7,281 nt of DNA from an uncultured Lachnospiraceae bacterium. Its GTDB lineage: Bacteria; Bacillota; Clostridia; Lachnospirales; Lachnospiraceae. Of this stretch, positions 1 to 5,322 are shown one piece after another; positions within the stretch are counted from its first letter, which is position 1, and every line of letters starts with the position of its first letter. Both the position numbers and the translations under genes were made by a program. The notes below the pieces were generated by a model. It ran no database searches, was not told the origin of the DNA, and saw nothing but the letters and a program-made list of their open reading frames with translations. Location: contig CAJTRU010000107.1 in the NCBI GenBank assembly GCA_910579085.1, positions 1-7,281 on the forward strand, given 5' to 3'.

Positions 1-32
1 TTTTCCTTTAAAGCATATTTTTTAGGCATTTT

Positions 33-1082
33 TTGCTTAAGTTCGCACTTATGGGGGAAGGCGGTAGTAATACCGCTGACCTACCCGACCAGTTAATTGA
101 AAACAAACAGAAATTCATAAGCCAGATAATGACAAGCAAAAGCCCTGTAAGAAGCTGCCACGATGTGGATGAAAGCGTTTTAAGTTTTGCGGAGGTAAAG
201 GCACTTGCGGCAGGTAATTCAAATATAAAAGAAAAAATGGACTTAGATATCCAGGTCACAAAACTGAAACTTTTAAAAGCAGAACACGCAAGCCAGAAAT
301 ACAGGCTTGAAGATGACATTTCTAAAAACCTGCCTAAAAAGATAGCAGCACTTAAAGGACAGTTAGAAGGGTACAGGGCTGATATACAGATGTATAAGGA
401 AAACAAACCTGCAGGCAAAGACAGTTTTTCTATGGAACTGGATGGGAAGATTTATACAGATAAAAAAGAAGCAGGGGCAGCACTGGTGGGGATATGCAGG
501 GGCACTAAAATCCCAGGGGACGGGCTTTACATCGGGGAGTACCAGGGGTTCAGGATGTCACTGCATTACAAGGCATCATATGCAGGTTTCAGTATCAGCT
601 TAACAGGGAAAATAAGCCATAATGTAGAAATTGGCTCTGATATATTTGGAAATATACAGAGGATAAACAATGTACTGGAAGGGATGGGGAAGCATATGGA
701 AGAAACAGGACGCAGCCTTGAAGAAGCAGGACACCAGCTTGAAACTGCAAAACGTGAAGTTGTGAAACCGTTCAGGTATGAAAAAGAACTTACAGAAAAA
801 CTTGCAAGGCTTAATGAGCTGGATGTACTGTTAAATATTGATGGCAGTGCCAGCAGTATTGGGGAAGGGAATATTGAAGAAAATACAGGGGATAACAGGA
901 CAGGGAATGGGAATATAGTAAAAAACAGCAGGGCAGAAGATGACAGAAGGACAGATGGAAATGGAAGTAAGCATACCACAATGAAAGAAAGGATTGCCAT
1001 TGCAAAAGAAAAAGCAGGAAGGAACGGGGACATAGAAAATAAAACAGCATCAAAAAGCAGGGCTTCTGAGGAAACCCTGTAA
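33..1082 (+). pseudogene. C-terminal remnant of the giant helicase/DNA methylase of conjugative elements
   Basis: This 349-codon open frame matches, from memory, the C-terminal end of the very large (about 2000-3000 residue) SNF2-type helicase/N6-DNA methylase carried by Firmicute integrative conjugative elements. Recognisable blocks are ADLPDQLIENKQKF (residues 15-28), QIMTSKSPVRSC (31-42), the AEVKALA stretch (53-59), IKEKMDLDIQV (65-75), a small beta-rich domain with IGEYQGF (167-173), and the closing NELDVLLNIDG (261-271). The tail after 271 is low-complexity and rich in Asn, Gly, Glu and Lys. No helicase motif (Walker A, DEAH) or methylase motif (NPPY) is present. An in-frame TAA at 9-11 closes the frame just upstream, the nominal start is a TTG at 33, and neither it nor the ATG at 51 has a convincing ribosome binding site. 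I infer a 5'-truncated relic that probably makes no functional protein. The alternative is a domain that survived as a stand-alone gene. Confidence 0.8.
61..76. repeat. Short perfect inverted repeat near the truncation point
   Basis: GCGGTA (61-66) and TACCGC (71-76) form a perfect 6-bp stem around GTAA. The repeat lies in the first codons of the helicase remnant, close to where family similarity seems to begin. It may be coincidental coding sequence or a scar of the truncation event. Confidence 0.35.
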
Positions 1083-1104
1083 CAATCCCTTAAAAACAGT
1101 TTAT

Positions 1105-1335
1105 TTATTTTTTCTCTGGAGGACAGAAAACAAGAAGGTCTTCTATATTACATTCCAGCACAGTGCAGAGTTTGCACAGGACAAACACATCAAGCCTGGT
1201 TATGTTGTTATTACAGTAATTGTCAACCTGTTTCCAGTTCATTTCTGCTTTATATGAAAGTTTGTTCCTGCTAAGCCCTTTCTGCTGTAAAAGTTCTTTA
1301 AGGCGGATTTCCAGATGCCCGTAATCTTCGTCCAT
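1105..1335 (-). CDS. Small Cro/C1-type helix-turn-helix regulator (76 aa)
   Basis: This is a 76-residue single-domain DNA-binding protein of the compact XRE/Cro (HTH_26-like) type. Residues 9-26 (EIRLKELLQQKGLSRNKL) form the first helix and turn. The segment KLSYKAEMNWKQVDNYC (25-41) has the usual turn and recognition-helix spacing, and LDVFVLCKLCTVLECNIEDLL (48-68) is the typical closing helices with the 'L..L...L.....DLL' pattern. It has no effector domain, so it likely works as a dimeric repressor or activator. The ATG start is supported by AAGGGG about 6 nt upstream. A predicted promoter (TATAAT at 1387-1382) and a perfect 32-bp palindrome lie just upstream, which suggests autoregulation (inference). 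It converges on the helicase remnant with 22 bp between the stop codons. The unusually high Cys content (41, 54, 57, 62, 71) is notable. Regulators like this are common on conjugative elements. Confidence 0.8.
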   Translation of the reverse strand: MDEDYGHLEIRLKELLQQKGLSRNKLSYKAEMNWKQVDNYCNNNITRLDVFVLCKLCTVLECNIEDLLVFCPPEKK

Positions 1336-1381
1336 TCACTACCCCTTGTAATTATAATATTTTTGTTATGCTTGTTTTTTT

Positions 1382-1410
1382 ATTATATACTTGGTATAGT
1401 GTTTTTATAA
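1382..1410 (-). promoter_or_regulatory. Predicted promoter of the 76-aa HTH gene
   Basis: On the minus strand, a perfect -10 TATAAT (1387-1382) lies 17 bp after a weak -35 TTATAA (1410-1405). This would give a leader of about 40 nt. An alternative pairing uses TTGTAA from inside the palindrome (1420-1415) with TATACC (1398-1393), 16 bp apart. In either case the palindrome touches or contains the -35, the expected place for an operator. Confidence 0.5.
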
Positions 1411-1442
1411 CCTGTTACAAGTATTATAATACTTGTAACAGG
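1411..1442. promoter_or_regulatory. Perfect 32-bp palindrome, candidate operator
   Basis: The half-site CCTGTTACAAGTATTA (1411-1426) is followed immediately by its exact reverse complement (1427-1442), a 16+16 palindrome with no spacer and no mismatch. It lies between two HTH genes, downstream of the 74-aa gene and upstream of the 76-aa gene, and directly abuts the predicted -35 of the latter. No T-run follows on the minus strand (TTATAAAAACAC follows), which argues against an intrinsic terminator. I infer an operator for one or both neighbouring HTH proteins. A partly related half-site (CTTGTAATTATAATAT) occurs at 1345-1360, between the promoter and the start codon. Confidence 0.6.
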
Positions 1443-1469
1443 AACATAAGTTTATTAACAGGCACAGGG

Positions 1470-1694
1470 CTATATATTGCCATCATGTCTGTCTGGTACA
1501 AATTCAGCAATGTCATCAAGGGTAAAGCCATCACCCAGAATATTTAATATCATATTAAGGGTATGTGTTGTTACAGACTGGTTCTCTTTTAACCTTTGTA
1601 TCTGTGACCTGCTTATGCCATAGTATTTATACAGTTTATACTGGCTTATGCCATTATTTTTAAGGGTCTGGAAAAGTTTATCAAATTTTATCAT
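1470..1694 (-). CDS. Small Cro/C1-type helix-turn-helix regulator (74 aa)
   Basis: This is a second compact XRE/HTH_26-like DNA-binding protein. FDKLFQTLKNNGISQYKLYKYYGISRSQIQRLKENQS (4-40) reads as helix 1, then a classic HTH with the recognition helix at about SRSQIQRLKE (28-37). TTHTLNMILNILGDGFTLDDI (42-62) is the 'stL..i...L....dDi' finishing segment of the family. The short tail EFVPDRHDGNI carries no further domain. The ATG start is supported by AAAGGAAG 8 nt upstream. The gene is divergent from the hypothetical protein at 1830; the 135 bp between their starts hold that gene's promoter, so this protein could control it (inference). Sequence similarity to the 76-aa regulator is only architectural, so the two are not a recent tandem duplication. 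Confidence 0.8.
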   Translation of the reverse strand: MIKFDKLFQTLKNNGISQYKLYKYYGISRSQIQRLKENQSVTTHTLNMILNILGDGFTLDDIAEFVPDRHDGNI

Positions 1695-1720
1695 GGCTGT
1701 AACTTCCTTTTTTTGTTATA

Positions 1721-1749
1721 TTGCTTATTTCCAATTATGCCCTTATAAT
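1721..1749 (+). promoter_or_regulatory. Predicted sigma-A-type promoter for the 120-aa gene
   Basis: A -35 TTGCTT (1721-1726) is followed after exactly 17 bp by a perfect -10 TATAAT (1744-1749). Transcription would start near 1756 and leave a leader of about 75 nt before the ATG at 1830. The promoter is in the divergent spacer shared with the 74-aa HTH gene. Confidence 0.65.
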
Positions 1750-1829
1750 GGAGATTATTAATAGTTTCTAAAATCGGAGATGGATTTACAGGAATGGAAA
1801 TAACTTTAGGAAAATGTATGGAGGGAAAC

Positions 1830-2192
1830 ATGAGGAAACAGGCTTTTATAACAGAAGAGGAAAGCAGGAAATGCAGGAAAGTTGCTGAGGTATTTACACA
1901 AGTGTATGAAAATGATGGTACAGCAGTCCTTGATGCTGGAAGGTATGGTTTTGTGAAATTACAGTATTACAATATCCATAATGGTTTTGACTGTGTAACA
2001 ACATATACAGACAGCAGGGAACTTTTTAACAGTTTGTGGGAGGACTGGCTGTATATAAATCTTCTAAAACAAATAGAAACACCAGAAATGGAAAATATGG
2101 GATATAATGAAATTATCAGAAGGCTGCCACAGGAAAAACAGGCAGAACTGCTGGAAAGGAAAGAATATTTCCTTCAAAAATGCAGTATATAA
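1830..2192 (+). CDS. Conserved hypothetical protein (120 aa), upstream partner of the Rpn gene
   Basis: I recognise the general look of this protein from Lachnospiraceae genomes but know no function. I chose the ATG at 1830 over the upstream in-frame ATG at 1794 because GGAGGG (1820-1825) sits at good spacing only for 1830; the longer version would be 132 residues. The protein begins with a helical TEEESRKCRKVAEVFTQVY segment (residues 8-26). A beta-rich block with VLDAGRYGFVKLQYY (33-47) and FDCVTTYTDSRELFNSLWEDW (53-73) follows, and a Lys/Glu-rich helical tail (LPQEKQAELLERKEYF) closes it. There is no signal peptide or membrane segment, so it is probably cytoplasmic. It lies 105 bp upstream of the Rpn gene on the same strand, but that gene has its own promoter, so co-transcription is only partial at most. 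Confidence 0.7.
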   Translation: MRKQAFITEEESRKCRKVAEVFTQVYENDGTAVLDAGRYGFVKLQYYNIHNGFDCVTTYTDSRELFNSLWEDWLYINLLKQIETPEMENMGYNEIIRRLPQEKQAELLERKEYFLQKCSI

Positions 2193-2230
2193 GCATAATT
2201 TTTTTAATAATAAATAATACTGGGTAATCC

Positions 2231-2259
2231 TTGAATAAAAGGCAGTTTTTTTATATAAT
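2231..2259 (+). promoter_or_regulatory. Predicted promoter of the Rpn-family gene
   Basis: A -35 TTGAAT (2231-2236) lies 17 bp from a perfect -10 TATAAT (2254-2259), with a T-rich spacer. The expected start is near 2266, about 30 nt before the ATG at 2298. Confidence 0.7.
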
Positions 2260-2297
2260 AGGGACAGGACATTACAAAACAGAAAGGAAAAAGCATA

Positions 2298-3146
2298 ATG
2301 CAGGGAAAAGTTAAAGGCAATGTAAAGGACAGTATTTTCTGTAACCTGTTCAGGATTAAGAGATACCTGTTGCAGCTGTACCAGGCACTCCACCCGGAAG
2401 ATGCCGGGATGACAGAGGAGGGGCTTGAAAATGTCACAATAAACCATGTATTTACCAATGGCATATACAATGACCTGTGTTTTACAGCAGGGGGCAGGTT
2501 AATATTAATGCTGGAGGCACAGTCCACATGGAGTGTGAATGTCATTATAAGGATGTTTATATACCTGGCACAGACATACCATGAATATTTCAAAGGGAAC
2601 AGCATAAACCTGTATGGCAGTAAAAAAGCTGTAATGCCAGAACCTGAACTGTATGTGGTTTATACAGGGGACAGGAAAAAACGGCAGGAATACATATCAC
2701 TTTCAGAAGAATATTTTGGTGGGAAAAATACAAACATTGAATTAAAAGCAAAGGTAATTTATGGTGGCAAGGGGAATGATATACTGGAACAGTATATAAA
2801 ATTTACAAAGGTGTATAACGGGCAGGTAAAAGAACATGGCAGGACTAAGAAAGCAGTCATTGAAACAATCCGTATATGCAAAAATGAAAACCTGCTTAAA
2901 GAATACCTTGAAAGCAGGGAAAAGGAGGTTGTTGGCATTATGATGGCATTATTTGACCAGGAAGAGGTATTTGATACTTATGTTAAAAGTGAAAGAAAGG
3001 AAGCAGCAAGGGAGACAGCTAAAAAAATGGCTATAGAACTTTTAAAAACTGGTAAATGTTCTATAAATGATATAAGGGGGATTGCACCACAATTAGATGA
3101 AGAGGATATCATAGAAATAGAACAGGAATTTACGCAGATGATGTAA
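2298..3146 (+). CDS. Rpn family recombination-promoting nuclease / putative transposase-like PD-(D/E)XK protein
   Basis: This 282-residue protein belongs, by recall, to the Rpn/'transposase_31-like' group that is abundant in Lachnospiraceae. The N-terminal helix carries DSIFCNLFR (11-19). The PD-(D/E)XK core is visible as NDLCF (58-62, candidate metal ligand D59) and LILMLEAQS (68-76), giving E73-x-Q75, the E-x-Q variant typical of the family. VIIRMFIYLAQTYHEYF (82-98), a LYGSKK block (105-110) and PEPELYVVYTGDR (114-126) match the conserved core strands. GRTKKAVIETIRICK (181-195) and LESREKEVVGIMM (204-216) are family hallmarks. The C-terminal segment (236-277) is helical, with a DDI/EED 'ELLKTGKCSINDIRGIAPQLDEEDI'-type tail. 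E. coli Rpn proteins are DNA endonucleases that raise RecA-independent recombination; whether this one cuts DNA is inference. Length and motifs look intact. AAAGGA precedes the ATG by about 10 nt. Such genes usually move as dispersed paralogues rather than as insertion sequences with terminal repeats. Confidence 0.88.
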   Translation: MQGKVKGNVKDSIFCNLFRIKRYLLQLYQALHPEDAGMTEEGLENVTINHVFTNGIYNDLCFTAGGRLILMLEAQSTWSVNVIIRMFIYLAQTYHEYFKGNSINLYGSKKAVMPEPELYVVYTGDRKKRQEYISLSEEYFGGKNTNIELKAKVIYGGKGNDILEQYIKFTKVYNGQVKEHGRTKKAVIETIRICKNENLLKEYLESREKEVVGIMMALFDQEEVFDTYVKSERKEAARETAKKMAIELLKTGKCSINDIRGIAPQLDEEDIIEIEQEFTQMM

Positions 3147-3557
3147 GGCTTAATATAATTGGTTAATAAGTTTTGTTATGATTTATAGTAACCTATTAGA
3201 AAAAATAACATAATACAATCATATATAAAATTTCATTTAATTTGTTTTTTATTATAGCAAGTTAATATAGGCGTTTTTATGTTTTATAAAAATATAAATC
3301 TTTGTTAAATAGTATAAAACAGATTGTGTATTTTTAAAAAATTGCTACTTTTAATGGTAATAAAATTTTAGGAAAGCATGGAAGTTTGTATTGACTGGCT
3401 TTTTAGAATTTAGTAATAGCTGTTAAGTAGTTTTAAGGAAAATTTTGTTAATACAACTTACAAACTTAAACTTACAATTATTTTTAGATATAACTAGCTG
3501 TACAGTTATGATAAAATTAATTAATTATCTGCAAAAATTTATCAGTAATATAAAACG
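3147..3557. other. AT-rich gene-free spacer
   Basis: No reading frame with a ribosome binding site and recognisable product is seen on either strand. A weak inverted repeat CTTA...TAAG followed by TTTT (about 3149-3174) could end the Rpn transcript. ATAACT (3490-3495) and AGTTAT (3504-3509) form a 6-bp stem around AGCTGTAC. A TTGACT (3391-3396) lies 17 bp from TAATAG (3414-3419), a poor promoter candidate that would run antisense into the minus-strand operon. The marked drop in G+C compared with the Rpn gene suggests a junction between DNA of different origin. Confidence 0.5.
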
Positions 3558-3622
3558 AAGCCATATTTCTTCTTGAAGAAGCATTTATTAATATGTTTTT
3601 TTTCTAAGAAGAAGCATGGCTT
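3558..3622 (-). terminator. Long imperfect hairpin, probable terminator of the PadR operon
   Basis: AAGCCATATTTCTTCTT (3558-3574) pairs with AAGAAGAAGCATGGCTT (3606-3622): 15 of 17 positions are Watson-Crick, and on the minus-strand transcript one of the other two is a G-U pair. The loop is 31 nt. The hairpin begins 9 bp past the stop codon of the secreted-protein gene at 3632. On the minus strand the second arm is followed by CGTTTTATATT, a modest U-tract. A nested CTTCTT-G-AAGAAG repeat (3569-3581) offers an alternative fold. Confidence 0.5.
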
Positions 3623-3631
3623 TGCTTAATA

Positions 3632-4120
3632 TTATGAAAATGTACCATCAGGACTACATGTAAGGGTTACTGTTTTATGTATAGTGTCATAAACAGTTGA
3701 ATTTTTCGTAAGTTTTGCTGTTACGGAAGCAATTGCCTTGTTTCCGCTTTTACTTGCAGATTTATTTGAAAGTTTCCAGTATTCATAATATGATACAGCA
3801 GATGCTTCTGATTTTGTGCACTTAGCTGAACCATTTCCATATGTAAAAGTTCCTTTTACTTGTATAGACCACATAAGTTCATTGGAGTTATTATAATATT
3901 CTGTTGTTTTAGTTTTTGTTACAGTTTTAGTTTTTGACATTACATTTATACCATATGAGGTGTCTGGTATAACATCTGTAAAAAAGGTGACTGTATAACT
4001 TCCATTATCAAAATACTCAATCTGTTTATTAGTATTTTGTTTTGTCTGGGAATAAACAGATGTGCAGGTAATTTGTGAAAATAACAGTGCTGTAAGGAAT
4101 AAAGTAAAGATTTTTTTCAT
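3632..4120 (-). CDS. Small secreted protein of the PadR/DUF6120 operon (162 aa)
   Basis: I chose the ATG at 4120 because AAAGGGGAAAT lies just upstream and MKKIFTLFLTALLF is a proper signal-peptide start; the open frame extends 22 codons further upstream without such support. The signal peptide covers about residues 1-24, with probable cleavage after VYS. The exported part has a variable Thr/Lys-rich segment (TKTVTKTKTTEYYNNSNELMW, in the 60-84 range). A conserved-looking beta-rich core follows: SIQVKGTFTYGNGSAKCTKSEASA (85-108), WKLSNKSASKSGN (115-127) and ATAKL-like/VTLTC repeats to the end. From memory, this 'GTFTYGNGS-K-C' core recurs in small secreted proteins of Clostridia; no function is known to me. 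Cys101 and Cys155 could form a disulphide. It has no LPXTG motif and no lipobox, so it is likely released or loosely wall-associated. It is the last gene of the operon, 16 nt after the membrane gene. Confidence 0.8.
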   Translation of the reverse strand: MKKIFTLFLTALLFSQITCTSVYSQTKQNTNKQIEYFDNGSYTVTFFTDVIPDTSYGINVMSKTKTVTKTKTTEYYNNSNELMWSIQVKGTFTYGNGSAKCTKSEASAVSYYEYWKLSNKSASKSGNKAIASVTAKLTKNSTVYDTIHKTVTLTCSPDGTFS

Positions 4121-4136
4121 TTTTATTTCCCCTTTC

Positions 4137-4511
4137 TTATTTAATGATAGTTTTTTCATGTGTGACAATACCTTGGTGTATTTCATGGTATAGCCTTATG
4201 TTAATACTTGTACTGATGGCGAAACCAGCCAGAGTAAGTATTAATATACAATAAATACAAAAACGTATAATTCTCGTTGTACGGATTTTTTGCATAATAT
4301 ATCCGGTATCTGCCCCTTCATAGTATTCGGTTACTATATCTATGGGAGTTCCAAAAGTTTGTTGTAATTCATCATAAGTAATATCTGGTTTCATTTCATT
4401 TAGTTCTGTAATGCGTATTTTATAGTCCTTTATAAGCCTCTTCTCTTGATGGTCTCCAGATGGAATAACTGATTTAATATCCCTGTAATATTTTTTGGCA
4501 TCTTTATTCAT
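4137..4511 (-). CDS. DUF6120/HAAS-like single-pass membrane protein (124 aa)
   Basis: The N-terminal soluble part (1-66) has the pattern of the HAAS signalling domain found next to PadR regulators: KKYYRDIKSVIP (6-17), a basic helix RLIKDYKIRITELNEMKPDITYDELQQTFGTP (25-56), then the diagnostic 'G-[DT]-P-x-x-[IV]-x-x-x-[FY]' as GTPIDIVTEYYE (54-65). A strongly hydrophobic helix at about 82-103 (IRFCIYCILILTLAGFAISTSI) is a single membrane segment, and a short polar tail (104-124) lies outside the membrane or beyond it. I recall this overall form as DUF6120. The ATG overlaps the padR stop (ATGA, 4511-4508) and its ribosome binding site (GGAGGAAG) is inside padR, so the two proteins are translationally coupled. 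In such pairs the HAAS protein is thought to signal envelope state to PadR (family knowledge); its direct interaction here is inference. Confidence 0.78.
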   Translation of the reverse strand: MNKDAKKYYRDIKSVIPSGDHQEKRLIKDYKIRITELNEMKPDITYDELQQTFGTPIDIVTEYYEGADTGYIMQKIRTTRIIRFCIYCILILTLAGFAISTSINIRLYHEIHQGIVTHEKTIIK

Positions 4512-4864
4512 TGGACTTCCTCCAGTTTTGAAAAATCAAAGTGTAGAATTTTTTCAATACTTTTAGTAACCTGGTAATAATCTTTTAATAACTGTTCCAG
4601 ACGTTTCTCACCCTCTGGCTCAATATGGTAGTAAACTTTAACCAGGCGTTTTCCTGTCTGTTTTTTATAATCTGAGATGTATTTGTTATCAATCATCTTA
4701 TAAAATGCTGGGTATAGTGAGCCTTCTGGAAATGATAAATCCCCATCAGAAAGCCTGGTAATATATTGTGAAATCTGATATGCATAGCAGTCACCATAAT
4801 ATTTCAGGATATGCAGTACTACCAGTTCACAAGACCCGCTTTTAAAGCTGTTTCTTGTTGCCAT
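4508..4864 (-). CDS. PadR family transcriptional regulator (118 aa)
   Basis: This is a typical short (subfamily-2-like) PadR winged helix protein. SCELVVLHILKYYGDCYAYQISQYI (11-35) is the first helices with the usual 'L..L...Y.Y.I' pattern. SFPEGSLYPAFYKMIDNKYI (44-63) matches the PadR signature 'egtlYp.L.rLe..GyI'. The wing is KRLVKVYYHIEPEGEKRL (72-89), equal to the family 'R..KyY.iT..G...L'. The C-terminal helix (90-113) should form the dimer interface. The start is decided by AGGAGG 6 nt before the ATG. It heads a three-gene operon with the membrane HAAS-like gene and the secreted-protein gene, and most likely represses its own operon. The presumed inducer is an envelope signal passed through the membrane partner (inference). 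Confidence 0.9.
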   Translation of the reverse strand: MATRNSFKSGSCELVVLHILKYYGDCYAYQISQYITRLSDGDLSFPEGSLYPAFYKMIDNKYISDYKKQTGKRLVKVYYHIEPEGEKRLEQLLKDYYQVTKSIEKILHFDFSKLEEVQ

Positions 4865-4874
4865 AATTTTCCTC

Positions 4875-4911
4875 CTATATATAGTTATAACACAAAATCA
4901 GAAAAAGTAAA
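4875..4911 (-). promoter_or_regulatory. Predicted promoter and candidate operator of the PadR operon
   Basis: On the minus strand, -35 TTTACT (4911-4906) and -10 TATAAC (4889-4884) are 16 bp apart. A perfect 10-bp palindrome CTATATATAG (4884-4875) fills the gap between the -10 and the AGGAGG ribosome binding site, a natural place for PadR autorepression. It is not the classic ATGT/ACAT PadR box, so the operator call is tentative. Confidence 0.5.
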
Positions 4912-5322
4912 TACCTATTTTATCTAAATAGTTATTGGCAAAAATAATTAAAAAGTATATAGTAAGTATTGTACCAGACAGGGTGTTGTAAAAAGAAGGA
5001 AACATATACTGGCTGGATATGTAACCATACATTATACGAAGGGAATAATAAATTGAAGTTGTTCCTATGTATCATTATTAATTTAAGGCTGGAAGGCTTA
5101 TATGTAAGAAAGGTGGGATTTAATGTAAAAGATACATAAAAAATTAAAAGAAGCGCTCTTTCCATGTAGCAGAAACCATTTCCTGCTGGTACTGGAAATA
5201 TGGTTATGCCTTATGCCAGATGGCATTTAGAAAAGAACGCAAAATAAAAATCCAATTTTATTGTACTATAAAAAATATTAACAGTAAAGAGTAAAATTCT
5301 AGATATAATGGGAGGATAAAAA
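4912..5322. other. Gene-free spacer with several small inverted repeats
   Basis: No credible gene is seen. The region upstream of the lysozyme contains AACCATTTCC (5174-5183), which pairs with GGAAATATGGTT (5194-5205) as a 10-bp stem with a 2-nt bulge. An overlapping alternative is GTAGCAG against CTGCT (about 5167-5188). ATGCCA-GA-TGGCAT (5213-5226) is a perfect 6-bp stem. A TATAAT at 5304-5309 touches the GGGAGG ribosome binding site, too close to serve the lysozyme gene, and no convincing -35/-10 pair was found. The folded segment may be a structured leader or merely relic DNA. Confidence 0.4.

Noticed and set aside
8..418. Minus-strand open frame over the helicase remnant
   Set aside because: It is opposite a frame with strong family similarity, its composition is hydrophobic and Ser/Phe-rich as expected for an antisense shadow, and no ribosome binding site is seen.
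2064..2605. Two minus-strand open frames over the 120-aa and Rpn genes
   Set aside because: They are antisense shadows, rich in Phe, Cys and Leu, with no family resemblance and covering two convincing plus-strand genes.
3391..3419. TTGACT/TAATAG promoter-like pair in the gene-free spacer
   Set aside because: The -10 matches only half of the consensus and there is no gene downstream on that strand; in DNA this AT-rich such pairs are common by chance.
4969..5139. Plus-strand 56-codon TTG-start frame with a Cys-rich beginning (YQTGCCKKKETYTGWIC), a possible small peptide gene
   Set aside because: It has no ribosome binding site, no leader-peptide or processing motif, no modifying-enzyme gene nearby, and lies in a relic-like spacer. 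The opposite-strand frame at 4932-5165 is equally unsupported.
5304..5309. TATAAT directly before the lysozyme ribosome binding site as its -10
   Set aside because: Transcription would start within the ribosome binding site, and no -35 element is present at 16-18 bp.
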